Positions 24,846 through 33,222 of a stretch of DNA of 64,000 bases are shown in pieces. A program made the position numbers and the translations under genes. The notes under the pieces are model-generated. The model was not told the DNA's origin, made no database searches, and saw only the letters and a program-made list of their open reading frames with translations. Position 1 is the first letter of the stretch. Each line of letters begins with the position of its first letter. The DNA is from JAVBSX01 sp051660685 (GTDB lineage Bacteria; Planctomycetota; Planctomycetia; Pirellulales; Thermoguttaceae), in NCBI GenBank assembly GCA_051660685.1, contig JBOFQB010000051.1, forward strand, positions 1 to 64,000. Reading direction: 5' to 3'.

Positions 24846-26675
24846 ATGATGTCAAAAAAACTTTCACGTCGCCAACTCTTAAAACGAGGTTCAGGTGTCA
24901 GTCTCGGTCTTGTAAGTGGTCTGACAGTTCTCTCAAAAGAATCGCTCTTTGCCCAAGAAGAGCAAAAACCGGGAGTAACGACGAATCCTCCTGTTCAGCC
25001 GGAACAACAGGGAGTGCAGTCGGAGGTGCCCGGTTGGAACCCGCTTGTCAAAAAAGCGGTCCAACAACCGGTTGTGAAAAACATGGAAAAAGTTCATGTC
25101 GCAATCAAACCGGACAATTTGTCCGTCATTCGCAATCGCGATTATTGCACAAGATGCGGGGATTGCGTCGATTATTGCAGTCGCAACAACACGGTTCAAG
25201 GATTTTGCTCTCTTGAAGGTCGAGAATCATGTATCAATTGTGGACAGTGTTCAACGATTTGCTCAACTCAAGCAATTACAGAACGTCCGAATTTTGAGGA
25301 GTTTTGGACCGCACTCAATGATCCTGAAAAAATTGTTGTTGTCTCAACGTCCCCGGCATTAAGAGTTGCACTTGGCGAACTGTTCGATATGCCGGACGGA
25401 AGTTACGTCGAATCCCAAATGGTTGCCGCATTAAGAAAATTGGGTTGCGATTATGTGCTTGACACGACGTTTGGCGCCGATTTAACGATCATGGAAGAAG
25501 CAGCCGAACTGGTTGAGCGATTGCAGCAGGAGAAAAGTTGGGGGTTGGGCAACTCCGATCCGAACTCTTTGAAGTCCGTCCAATCCGAGACGGGCAAAAT
25601 GGAATCAGTCAATTCCGGGTCGATCCAATCTGAAGCGGGCAAAATGGAATCGGTTCAACCGTTGAGTGTACCAAATCCGTCGAATCATTCCATTTCAACA
25701 ACAGTCCCGGGCAAAACCCCGGTCTCGTATCCCCTGTTGACCAGTTGTTGCCCTGCTTGGGTCCGTTTTGCCGAATTGTACACCCCCCAATTGGTTCAAC
25801 ATCTCTCGAACACGAAAAGTCCAATCATGATGCAAGGTTCCATGATAAAGACCTATTTTGCTAAAAAACGGAATCTTGACCCTCAAAAAATGGTGACCGT
25901 TGCAATCACCCCTTGTACGGCAAAAAAGGCGGAAATCAAACGATTTCAATCGCAAACAATCGGTCAATTGTCATCTTTCCCTGAACAACAGGGATTGTCG
26001 GAGATGGACATTGCGTTGACGACCCGGGAATTGGGATTGTTGTTGAATCGTACACAAATCCCCTTTGCGCAATTACCGAGAGAAACAGGGGAATGTCAGT
26101 ATGACTCGATGTTAGGTCGGGGAAGTGCGAGCGGATTGAGTTTTGGACGGTCTGGGGGTGTTTTGGAGTCGGCGTTAAAAACAGCCTATTTTATGATGTT
26201 CGGGAAAAATCCTCCTGCAACCATTGTGCGTCAAACTCCGCAAGGAGAAATACAGCGACCCTGGTTGGAATGGTCCGGTTTTGGACGAATTCCGGGTGTA
26301 AGACAAGGGACCGTTGACTTTGAGGGACGACCTGTTCGGGTTGCAATTGTCGAGACAACGGGGAGTTTAAGGTTGCTGCTTGACATGATTGAACGAGATG
26401 GTGAACGCTTTGATTTTGTTGAGGTCATGTCATGTCCCGGGGGATGTTTGGGAGGAGGAGGACAACCGATTGCACAAGATCGGCAACAGGGGAAAAAACG
26501 TCGGGTCGAACGGAAAAAAGCAATCCTTCTTGGAGAAGGAGAAGGAGAAAGTCAGGTCCGCTTCTCGCATGAAAACCCCGAAATTAAAACCCTTTATCAG
26601 GAAATGTTGGAACAACCGCTTAGTTCAGAATCGAAATTGTTGCTTCATCTCAAAAAAGCAGACAAGGGCGTATGA
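24846..26675 (+). CDS. Tat-exported [FeFe] hydrogenase
   Basis: A 609-residue iron-only hydrogenase. Residues 4-36 form a twin-arginine signal (LSRRQLLKRG, hydrophobic stretch, ending LFAQ). A 2[4Fe-4S] ferredoxin domain follows near residues 98-140 (CTRCGDCVDYC and CINCGQCSTIC). The H-cluster motifs are TSCCPAWVRFAE near 300, TPCTAKKAE near 357 (Thr for the usual Met) and EVMSCPGGCLGGGGQP near 520, so all four H-cluster cysteines are present. An insert around 230-290 is coded by a 45-bp period duplication (25579 and 25624). Export would place hydrogen turnover in the periplasm or an equivalent compartment. No HydE, HydF or HydG gene is in the window. Confidence 0.9.
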   Translation: MMSKKLSRRQLLKRGSGVSLGLVSGLTVLSKESLFAQEEQKPGVTTNPPVQPEQQGVQSEVPGWNPLVKKAVQQPVVKNMEKVHVAIKPDNLSVIRNRDYCTRCGDCVDYCSRNNTVQGFCSLEGRESCINCGQCSTICSTQAITERPNFEEFWTALNDPEKIVVVSTSPALRVALGELFDMPDGSYVESQMVAALRKLGCDYVLDTTFGADLTIMEEAAELVERLQQEKSWGLGNSDPNSLKSVQSETGKMESVNSGSIQSEAGKMESVQPLSVPNPSNHSISTTVPGKTPVSYPLLTSCCPAWVRFAELYTPQLVQHLSNTKSPIMMQGSMIKTYFAKKRNLDPQKMVTVAITPCTAKKAEIKRFQSQTIGQLSSFPEQQGLSEMDIALTTRELGLLLNRTQIPFAQLPRETGECQYDSMLGRGSASGLSFGRSGGVLESALKTAYFMMFGKNPPATIVRQTPQGEIQRPWLEWSGFGRIPGVRQGTVDFEGRPVRVAIVETTGSLRLLLDMIERDGERFDFVEVMSCPGGCLGGGGQPIAQDRQQGKKRRVERKKAILLGEGEGESQVRFSHENPEIKTLYQEMLEQPLSSESKLLLHLKKADKGV

Positions 26676-26745
26676 AAAACGGTTGAGACGTGTTATACTC
26701 GGACTTCGTGTTGGGGCCTACATTAACCAAAAATTGCCGGGAAAT

Positions 26746-27999
26746 ATGATTGGACGAGAGTATTATAAACAACAGCGGGAAAATGCGTTTATTTCATATC
26801 GTATTTTGGAAGAAGACGGAATCCGCAAGTTATTTTTAACGGCAGGTGCTGAGACTCCCTCTTTGCAGGAACAGCAGGTCGTTGACCGGTTTCGCCTGTT
26901 TTTGTCCGACCTGAAAGTCATTTTGCAGAAGGAGCAGATGTTGGATTCGGCTTTGACGCAGACGATTTTTCTTGCCGATCTTTCTCAAAAACAGTGTGTC
27001 CGGGAGTTGTTGCATGAACTGTTTGGGACCAATATGCCCGCAACAACCTATGTCCCCCAAAGTCCTTGCTCAGGATCAGAATTTGCCGTTGAATTGATTG
27101 CCGCTTCTCCCAGAAAAAAACAAGAGTTGTTTGAAATCACCCGGTTCAACGAACAGTCCGTTCAATTGGAAACGAACAACGCCAAATGGTTGTTTGTCGG
27201 GGGAATTATCCCGGCAGAAACGCCGTTAGGATCGTATGACCGGTCCCGAAATGCTTTTGACCGTTTGGAAAAGGTTCTGACGCAACGCGACTTTCGGGTT
27301 GAACAGTTACTCAGAGTTTGGTTGTATCAAGGGCATTTGGTTGAGCGGGAGAAGGACACACAACGTTATAAGGAGCTGAATCGCGCGAGAACCGATTTTT
27401 TTGCAGGTCGGAGCTTCATTTCGGACCTTCTTCCCAAAGATTATCGAGGAGGAACGGTTTATCCGGCGAGTACAGGAATTGGCGGGGATGATTTTGATTT
27501 GGCAATTGGCGGAATCGCTTTTTTGAGCAAAATAGCGGGAACGGTTGCGGTTCCGCTTGAGAATCCGCGACAGACTTCGGCGTTTGATTATGCGGCTGTT
27601 TACAGTCCGCAAAGCCCAAAATTTTCCCGGGCAATGTGTCTTGCACACAACCAAACGGCTCGCATCTATGTTTCAGGAACGGCCGGAATTACGGATTCAG
27701 AGAGTCGATATGAAAATGACCCCATGATGCAGACGGAATTGACTTTAGACAACATTGCGGCGTTGATTTCGGGAGAGAATCTGAAGCAACACGGCATTTT
27801 GGGTTTTGACGCCGACCTTTCCGACCTCGAATTGGCGAGAGTCTACGTCAAACGTTGGTCCGATTTTCCGGTTATTCAAGCGGTTTGTGAAAAACGGTGT
27901 CCGAACACCCCGATTCTCTACACAATCGCCGATGTTTGTCGGGACGAATTACTTGTCGAAATTGAGGGATTGGTGTCAGCCCAAAAAAGGGGTATTTGA
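26746..27999 (+). CDS. Three-module RidA/YjgF-like protein (chorismatase-like)
   Basis: A 417-residue protein that seems to contain three RidA-type modules: residues about 20-120 (LFLTAGAETPSLQEQQVVDR), 140-260 (WLFVGGIIPAETPLGSYDRS, RVWLYQGHLVERE) and 300-410 (RIYVSGTAGITDSES, LARVYVKR). The end resembles the FkbO/Hyg5-type chorismatases, which share this fold, but the length and extra module differ. Substrate unknown. ATG 26746 is my choice; the open frame continues upstream and an in-frame TTG at 26683 is possible. It follows the hydrogenase gene by 70 bp on the same strand and may be in its operon. Confidence 0.6.
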   Translation: MIGREYYKQQRENAFISYRILEEDGIRKLFLTAGAETPSLQEQQVVDRFRLFLSDLKVILQKEQMLDSALTQTIFLADLSQKQCVRELLHELFGTNMPATTYVPQSPCSGSEFAVELIAASPRKKQELFEITRFNEQSVQLETNNAKWLFVGGIIPAETPLGSYDRSRNAFDRLEKVLTQRDFRVEQLLRVWLYQGHLVEREKDTQRYKELNRARTDFFAGRSFISDLLPKDYRGGTVYPASTGIGGDDFDLAIGGIAFLSKIAGTVAVPLENPRQTSAFDYAAVYSPQSPKFSRAMCLAHNQTARIYVSGTAGITDSESRYENDPMMQTELTLDNIAALISGENLKQHGILGFDADLSDLELARVYVKRWSDFPVIQAVCEKRCPNTPILYTIADVCRDELLVEIEGLVSAQKRGI

Positions 28000-28072
28000 A
28001 GAACGAGCGTCCTGTTTGAACAGTACGCATAAAAAAAACGACAGAGGGGAACTCGAAAACATTCAATGTGAG

Positions 28073-28078
28073 GATATA
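28073..28078 (+). promoter_or_regulatory. TATAAT box upstream of grpE
   Basis: A perfect TATAAT lies 58 bp before the grpE ATG. No good -35 box is seen at the usual distance, and no CIRCE inverted repeat was noticed. Confidence 0.35.
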
Positions 28079-28136
28079 ATTCTTCTAATCGTATTTATGT
28101 ATACCATTCCAACTGTTGATTGATTGAAATGTAGAG

Positions 28137-28775
28137 ATGAAAACAGCGAAAAAAAAGAATACCATTGATTTTGTCAGTGAACCGGATTTGGATAGTGCTG
28201 TCATTCCTCCCTCAGAAACGGGGTTGGATCAGGAGCGAGAACAAGGTGTTGATCGCAAAAAGGATCATAAGGCGACACATCATCGGGGACATCATCAGGA
28301 GGATGGGGACCCGGATGAATTGGAGTCTTTGCGAGCGGAATTGGAAGAGACAAAGGATCGCATGTTGCGGGCAAGGGCCGAGTTGGAGAATTTTCGGGCT
28401 AGAATCAATCGTCAGATTGAGACGGATCAGAAGTATGCGTCGTTGGAGCTGATTCGGGACATTCTTCCTGCTTGGGACAATCTGGGTCGGGCGTTGCAAG
28501 CAGCGGATTCCGAACGAGGGAGTGAAGGTCTTGCAGAAGGGGTTCGTTTGGTCTACGAACAATTTGAGGACATCTTCAAAAAGCATCATTGTGTTCGGAT
28601 TAGCGCACTTTATGAGCCGTTTGACCCGAATTTTGAGGAATCGATTGCGATGATACCTTGCGCGGATTATCCGCCCAACACTGTGATTGAGGAGACATTG
28701 TGTGGATTTCGGCTCCATGATCGGGTTGTCCGGCCCGCCCAAGTCGTTCTAGCAGCACCAGCCCGGAATTCCTGA
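28137..28775 (+). CDS. grpE: Nucleotide exchange factor GrpE
   Basis: A 212-residue cochaperone that releases ADP from DnaK. Residues 60-110 form the long dimerising helix (DELESLRAELEETKDRMLRA, NFRARINRQ), followed by the four-helix part (LELIRDILPAWDNLGRALQA) and the C-terminal beta domain (YEPFDPNFEESIAMIP, TVIEETLCGFRLHDRVVRPA). The first 55 residues are a charged, disordered extension with a His-rich HHRGHHQE. No dnaK, dnaJ or hrcA is adjacent. A strong terminator follows. Confidence 0.93.
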   Translation: MKTAKKKNTIDFVSEPDLDSAVIPPSETGLDQEREQGVDRKKDHKATHHRGHHQEDGDPDELESLRAELEETKDRMLRARAELENFRARINRQIETDQKYASLELIRDILPAWDNLGRALQAADSERGSEGLAEGVRLVYEQFEDIFKKHHCVRISALYEPFDPNFEESIAMIPCADYPPNTVIEETLCGFRLHDRVVRPAQVVLAAPARNS

Positions 28776-28787
28776 TAAAACAGCGTA

Positions 28788-28814
28788 AGCAGGAACATTG
28801 TTCCTGCTTTTTTT
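28788..28814 (+). terminator. Rho-independent terminator of grpE
   Basis: AGCAGGAAC and GTTCCTGCT form a 9-bp stem with a 3-base loop, directly followed by seven T residues, 13 bp after the stop codon. Confidence 0.88.
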
Positions 28815-28855
28815 GTTGTCCTGCCAGTTCCGTTCATCCCCTTGTCTTTTGCCAA

Positions 28856-30607
28856 ATGGAACAGATTACCAAAATCCTCGAGATTATCGTCCTCGCCGTT
28901 GTCCAGGGAATTGGCGAGTTTCTCCCAATCAGTTCTTCAGGGCATTTAATCGCTGTTAACGATCTCTTCGTCCGTTTGGGGGCTGAACCGCTCGAAGATA
29001 CCTTGTTCCTCAGTATTCTGCTCCATCTCGGGTCTCTCCTCGCAATTCTCGTCGTCTTCTGGAAACGGATTCTCTCCCTCTTATTCTCTGATCGTCGACT
29101 GATCCCCTTGCTCTTTCTCGGGACAATTCCCGCTGTTCTGGTCGGCTTTACCGTTCAGAAATACGCCAAACCGCTCCTCGAAAGTCCCCTCTTAACCGCT
29201 TGTTGTTTCATTGGAACGGCTTTCCTGCTCTTAGCGTCCAGCCGAATCAAGCCCGGCCCAATTCTCGCACGAGAACTCTCCTACAAAAAAGCACTGCTGA
29301 TCGGCCTCTTTCAAGCAATCGCCATTTTGCCCGGTTTCTCTCGAAGTGGTTTCACTATCGTCGGAGCCCTCCTTTACAAATTACGACGCGAAGAAGCTGC
29401 AACATTCTCCTTCCTCCTCGCAATTCCTGTGATTGGAGGTGGAAGTCTGCTCGAAATCGTTAAACTCTTCAAACATGCAAATGAACAGCAGCGAGAACCC
29501 GTTCTGTTCCTCGTAATCGGTGTCCTTCTCAGCTTTATCATCGGCATCTTCGCCCTCATTTGGCTCCTGAAATGGTTGCAACATGGAAAACTGTATTGGT
29601 TCGCATTTTGGCTCTTCCTGATTGGTCCCGCGCTGCTCGCCGTTTCTCTTTGTTGTCCCTTGAAAAAAACAACCGATCTGAATCCCGAATCGTCCGTTTC
29701 ACGCCAAAACTCTGTTGAACCGGTTGAAAATGAGACCGGATTGAATAAAGGGGAACCGATTGAAAAAGTAGACGTCTTTGAATCAGAATCTTTACGTCAG
29801 AACAATCGAGCAATTGCCGAATCATTGCTCGGTCCAAATGACGTTGACATTCAGCAGGAGTTGGTCATAAACGACCTTGCCGATTGGGAAAGTGAGCCGT
29901 TTGGGGAAAACAATCGGTCGGAGAAACCGTTTCCCCGACCACTTGTTACGATTCCTAACGAAGAATTGATTCTTCTTGACCCTCAATCGCCTCTTTGGGT
30001 TTCCCCGGACAGAACGCAGGTCATTTTGGTCGGCGAAGTCTGTCTTCAGGAAGGTGTCCTCGAATTTTTCGCCTGTTCCCGACATTCCAAAGAACATGAA
30101 TCAATCGTTGCTCTTGACGTTCAACCTCATTTGATACATGCCGCATTGTTGTTAATCGGGGTCGAACCAGGTGAACCGGCTCGATTTACGCCGGAATTTA
30201 CCCCCCCAACAGGGCCGGAAATCCGTATTCTTGTTCGTTGGAACAATGAAGGGGGGAATTGGGAAGAATGTTTGGCTCAACAACTGATCCTTGAAAACAC
30301 GCCGGAGTTGTACTACAATGACCAAAGATCGGTTTCAATGGAGCCGACATCTCCCCGGGAAATGTCAGTTCCCTTTGTTTTTACGGGAAGTTTTTTCCGT
30401 GAGTATGAAGATGAAAAAGGTGATTCGCGTCAACTTTATATGGCGGATGCAACAGGTGAGTTATTCGGAGTCTCCAATTTTCCTTCCTCTATTCTTGATG
30501 TTCCGATTCAGAGTAGTGATTCGAACGATTCGTTGCTATTTTGTGCCAATTCGGCCCGAATTCCGCCGATTGGAACAGAAGTGACCCTGATTTTGGACCG
30601 TCGTTAG
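28856..30607 (+). CDS. uppP: Undecaprenyl-diphosphatase UppP with an extra C-terminal domain
   Basis: A 583-residue protein. Residues 1-265 are a complete BacA/UppP phosphatase that recycles the lipid carrier of cell-wall synthesis: eight hydrophobic helices, the active-site motifs GEFLPISSSGHL near 20 and PGFSRSGFTI near 160. The family normally ends near 270. Here a hydrophilic tail of about 310 residues follows, with a Glu/Asn-rich linker (270-350) and a region with several beta-like stretches (VILVGEVCLQEGVLEFFAC, VPFVFTGSFFREYED) that I do not recognise. No stop or frameshift separates the parts. The tail is predicted to lie outside the membrane; its side depends on helix count. Confidence 0.85.
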   Translation: MEQITKILEIIVLAVVQGIGEFLPISSSGHLIAVNDLFVRLGAEPLEDTLFLSILLHLGSLLAILVVFWKRILSLLFSDRRLIPLLFLGTIPAVLVGFTVQKYAKPLLESPLLTACCFIGTAFLLLASSRIKPGPILARELSYKKALLIGLFQAIAILPGFSRSGFTIVGALLYKLRREEAATFSFLLAIPVIGGGSLLEIVKLFKHANEQQREPVLFLVIGVLLSFIIGIFALIWLLKWLQHGKLYWFAFWLFLIGPALLAVSLCCPLKKTTDLNPESSVSRQNSVEPVENETGLNKGEPIEKVDVFESESLRQNNRAIAESLLGPNDVDIQQELVINDLADWESEPFGENNRSEKPFPRPLVTIPNEELILLDPQSPLWVSPDRTQVILVGEVCLQEGVLEFFACSRHSKEHESIVALDVQPHLIHAALLLIGVEPGEPARFTPEFTPPTGPEIRILVRWNNEGGNWEECLAQQLILENTPELYYNDQRSVSMEPTSPREMSVPFVFTGSFFREYEDEKGDSRQLYMADATGELFGVSNFPSSILDVPIQSSDSNDSLLFCANSARIPPIGTEVTLILDRR

Positions 30608-30685
30608 TGTATTTCAGACAAACAGTTCTGCCGATTTTGATGCGACACTCTCGAAAATCCCTCTTTCTGAACGAAGAAAAATAAG

Positions 30686-31651
30686 ATGCCTAAAAAAAGA
30701 TATTTTCTGACATTGCGTCGTTTGCTGAGATTTGACCATTTTTTGAAGCGTTTCAAATCTTGGTTAAAAAAACAATTACGCAAAGCGATTGGAATTGAAA
30801 CAATTGAATATGCAATGTTCAACATGTTGTACGAGGTCTCTGATTTGGTTCAGAATCATCCGCCTCTTCTTATTCCTAAAATTGCGTCAACCGAGGAAAC
30901 CATAAATGAGTTGTTGAATACCGAAAAATCGCTTGCTCGGTTTGGAGACGGGGAATTCAAGATGATGTTTTTGGGCGGGCAAATCGGTTTTCAACAGCGG
31001 GATGAAAAACTTATAGAACGTCTGAAAGAGGTATTGACATCCCGGGATGAACGAATGATGATCGGCCTGTTGAACTGTTTCGGTGTTATCATGGGGTCCA
31101 ATCTCTATTGGCGCAGCCTTATGGGGCAACTGCGGAGTTCAATCAACCCTTATTTGAACAGAGAGACCCTCTATTATGATGCAGGAGTAACTAGAAACAG
31201 TGTTTCGGCGGAACATTTTCAGAAGTTAAAAAAAATCTGGGACGGAAAGAACATCATCACCATAGAAGGGAGTATGTGCCGTTTGGGAATCGGTAATGAC
31301 CTTTTTAGTAATGCCGCTTCCTTACGCCGGATTTTAGCACCTGCCGAATGTGCCTTTTCGGTGTACGAGCAGATTCTTGAAGAAGCGCAAAAGGCGGACA
31401 AGGACGTGCTGTTTTTGCTCGCACTTGGTCCAACCGCGACCGTTTTGGCGTATGATCTTTCGCGGGCCGGTTATCGTGCATTAGACATTGGGCATCTTGA
31501 CATCTGTTATGAACTTTTTTTACGCAACCGGACTGAAATGGTTGCAATTGAAGGAAAATATGTCAATGAAGCGAGTTATCGTTCACCTGCCCCTTGCACG
31601 GACAAGGAGTATTTGTCGCAAATTATTACCGAAGTAAAGTCATTGAGGTAA
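30686..31651 (+). CDS. GT-D fold glycosyltransferase (DUF1792-like)
   Basis: A 321-residue protein with a basic N terminus (about 40 residues) and a domain matching the GT-D/DUF1792 group known from streptococcal glycan synthesis: SLARFGDGEFKMMF near 92, where DGE is the expected metal/nucleotide motif, then SNLYWRSLMG, FLLALGPTATVLAYDLSRAGY and ALDIGHLDICYEL near 265. It probably transfers a sugar to a surface glycan or glycoprotein. The stop is five bases before the next glycosyltransferase, so the two form an operon. The acceptor is unknown. Confidence 0.78.
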   Translation: MPKKRYFLTLRRLLRFDHFLKRFKSWLKKQLRKAIGIETIEYAMFNMLYEVSDLVQNHPPLLIPKIASTEETINELLNTEKSLARFGDGEFKMMFLGGQIGFQQRDEKLIERLKEVLTSRDERMMIGLLNCFGVIMGSNLYWRSLMGQLRSSINPYLNRETLYYDAGVTRNSVSAEHFQKLKKIWDGKNIITIEGSMCRLGIGNDLFSNAASLRRILAPAECAFSVYEQILEEAQKADKDVLFLLALGPTATVLAYDLSRAGYRALDIGHLDICYELFLRNRTEMVAIEGKYVNEASYRSPAPCTDKEYLSQIITEVKSLR

Positions 31652-31655
31652 AAGG

Positions 31656-32453
31656 ATGACCGCAACACCGATTTCCGTCTGTATCCTGACCAAGAATTGC
31701 GAATCGAATATTCGTCGTTGTCTTGAACCTCTTCGCCGATTTGATGAAATTCTGGTTCTTGATACAGGATCGACGGACCGAACAGTTGAGATTGTGCAGG
31801 AGTACCCCAATGTCCGGGTTTTTCATCAACAGGGGATTGACAATTTCAGTGACGCCCGAAATTTGATCTCGGAAAAAGCTGGAAATGACTGGTTGCTTCA
31901 CATTGATTCAGACGAGTTCGTTACAGAAGATTTCATCAACGAAATTGCAGCCTGTTCCCTTGAACCAGATACTGTTTATGAAATCCGTCGTCGCATGTAT
32001 TACCGACATCGTGCATTGCCCGGTTTTGATGATTGGATCAAACGATTGTACAATCGAACAACAACCGGTTGGAATGGTCGCGCGGTCCATGAAATCGTCG
32101 ATGTTCGACCCGAAATGAAGTTAAAACAGTTTCGCAGTCCCATTGAACACCATTCCTACAATTCGGTTGAGGAATTGCTGCATAAAGCCCAGATGTACAG
32201 CACGCTTTTTGCCGATCAGTTCCACACCAAAAAGAAAGGCGGACTGCTCAAAGGAATTTTACACGGATACTGGGCTTTTTTCCGGTTCTACGTTCTTCAG
32301 AAGAATTGTCTCAAAGGTTACGACGGTTTTATCACCTCGTACTGTTTTTCGTTCATGTCGTTTCTGAAATACATCAAGTTATATGAACGACAACATCCGG
32401 TTTTATGGACCGAATCTGATCCGAAACATGCTGAAACGAATCAGAAAAAATGA
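31656..32453 (+). CDS. Glycosyltransferase family 2 (WaaE/KdtX-like)
   Basis: A 265-residue GT-A fold enzyme. It starts ISVCILTKNCESNIRRCLEP, has the nucleotide-sugar motif VLDTGSTDRTVEI near 37 and the metal-binding WLLHIDSDEFV near 86, and ends in a helical part (GILHGYWAFFRFYVLQK). This pattern fits GT2 enzymes that add sugars to lipopolysaccharide cores. Acceptor and donor cannot be told from sequence. It is translationally close to the GT-D gene before it and converges with the lipoprotein gene after it. Confidence 0.85.
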   Translation: MTATPISVCILTKNCESNIRRCLEPLRRFDEILVLDTGSTDRTVEIVQEYPNVRVFHQQGIDNFSDARNLISEKAGNDWLLHIDSDEFVTEDFINEIAACSLEPDTVYEIRRRMYYRHRALPGFDDWIKRLYNRTTTGWNGRAVHEIVDVRPEMKLKQFRSPIEHHSYNSVEELLHKAQMYSTLFADQFHTKKKGGLLKGILHGYWAFFRFYVLQKNCLKGYDGFITSYCFSFMSFLKYIKLYERQHPVLWTESDPKHAETNQKK

Positions 32454-32497
32454 CGTATTAAACCGTTTTTCTTCGGTCAATACTTTCGGCTGTACTC

Positions 32498-32929
32498 TTA
32501 ATAAGGCGTTCGGTTGGGGTTGGGGTCGAGAAACTCGCGCGGACTGCGAACTAAAAATTCGTGATCGTTTTGGTTCTTACCTGTTCCGGGAACACCAATG
32601 CAGGGAAACGGGGAACAACAATTATCCAAGCAGGTTGTTCCTCCTTCAAACAACATTCCTTGACCGCTCCAACGTCCCAACAAGCGGGACTCGAAAATCG
32701 GAACCGCAATCGTCCAGTCTGAATTGGTATTTGCACAACCCTGATTGCAGGAAACGTCGGCACAACCGATTTCCGGTTGACACGGTTCTGGAACCGGTTG
32801 ACAAGGTTCAGGGATTGCTTGACAGGGACTGCAAGGATCATTGACCCATGTTGAGGTCGTTGTACATCCCAACGAAAAAATGATAACATGGAGAGCTGCA
32901 CAACAGCAAAGCAGTCTGACTTTTTTCAT
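32498..32929 (-). CDS. Cys/Pro-rich lipoprotein
   Basis: A 143-residue protein with a lipoprotein signal: MKKVRLLCC, a hydrophobic core and the lipobox FSLGC, so Cys22 should be lipidated. The mature part contains CSPCQAIPEPCQPVPEPCQP (two PEPCQP units) and about ten more cysteines, suggesting disulfide bonding or metal binding outside the cytoplasm. It is not recognised as a named family. A GGAAGAG Shine-Dalgarno sits six bases before the ATG. It is transcribed away from the beta-helix gene that starts at 33223. Confidence 0.7.
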   Translation of the reverse strand: MKKVRLLCCCAALHVIIFSLGCTTTSTWVNDPCSPCQAIPEPCQPVPEPCQPEIGCADVSCNQGCANTNSDWTIAVPIFESRLLGRWSGQGMLFEGGTTCLDNCCSPFPCIGVPGTGKNQNDHEFLVRSPREFLDPNPNRTPY

Positions 32930-32951
32930 GGTTCTCTTCCTTGTCTACACA

Positions 32952-33015
32952 GGACGGTTTGAAATTTTCGAGGTGGAACACGCAACATCTTGCAACAGAA
33001 GACGTTTGCGAGCAT
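32952..33015. repeat. Dispersed GGACGG...GAACACGC repeat, copy 2
   Basis: It begins GGACGGTTTGAAATTT and continues with GGAACACGCAACATCTTGCAA, close to the copy at 53292 and related to that at 9045. It lies just upstream of the minus-strand lipoprotein gene. Confidence 0.45.
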
Positions 33016-33222
33016 GTGAAATGATTGTTCGATTTACACCAACTCGGTATAGGAATCGATAAATTCGATGCAACACCTCTATTGCATACATCCATTATCG
33101 ACCGCATAATTGAAAAGATGAGAAAAACAGGAACCGTCCAAAAAGTCAATGCAACAGGCATATTTTTACTATTCGCTATTTTTTAACGAATTTAACTAAA
33201 TTCACATTTGGGAGAATCATTG

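Noticed and set aside
26389..26745. Upstream part of the RidA-like open frame overlapping the hydrogenase gene
   Set aside because: It is the other-frame shadow of the hydrogenase 3' end, which encodes the essential cysteine motif; a start inside the hydrogenase gene is unlikely.
28016..28136. CIRCE-like heat-shock operator before grpE
   Set aside because: No TTAGCACTC-N9-GAGTGCTAA type inverted repeat was found.
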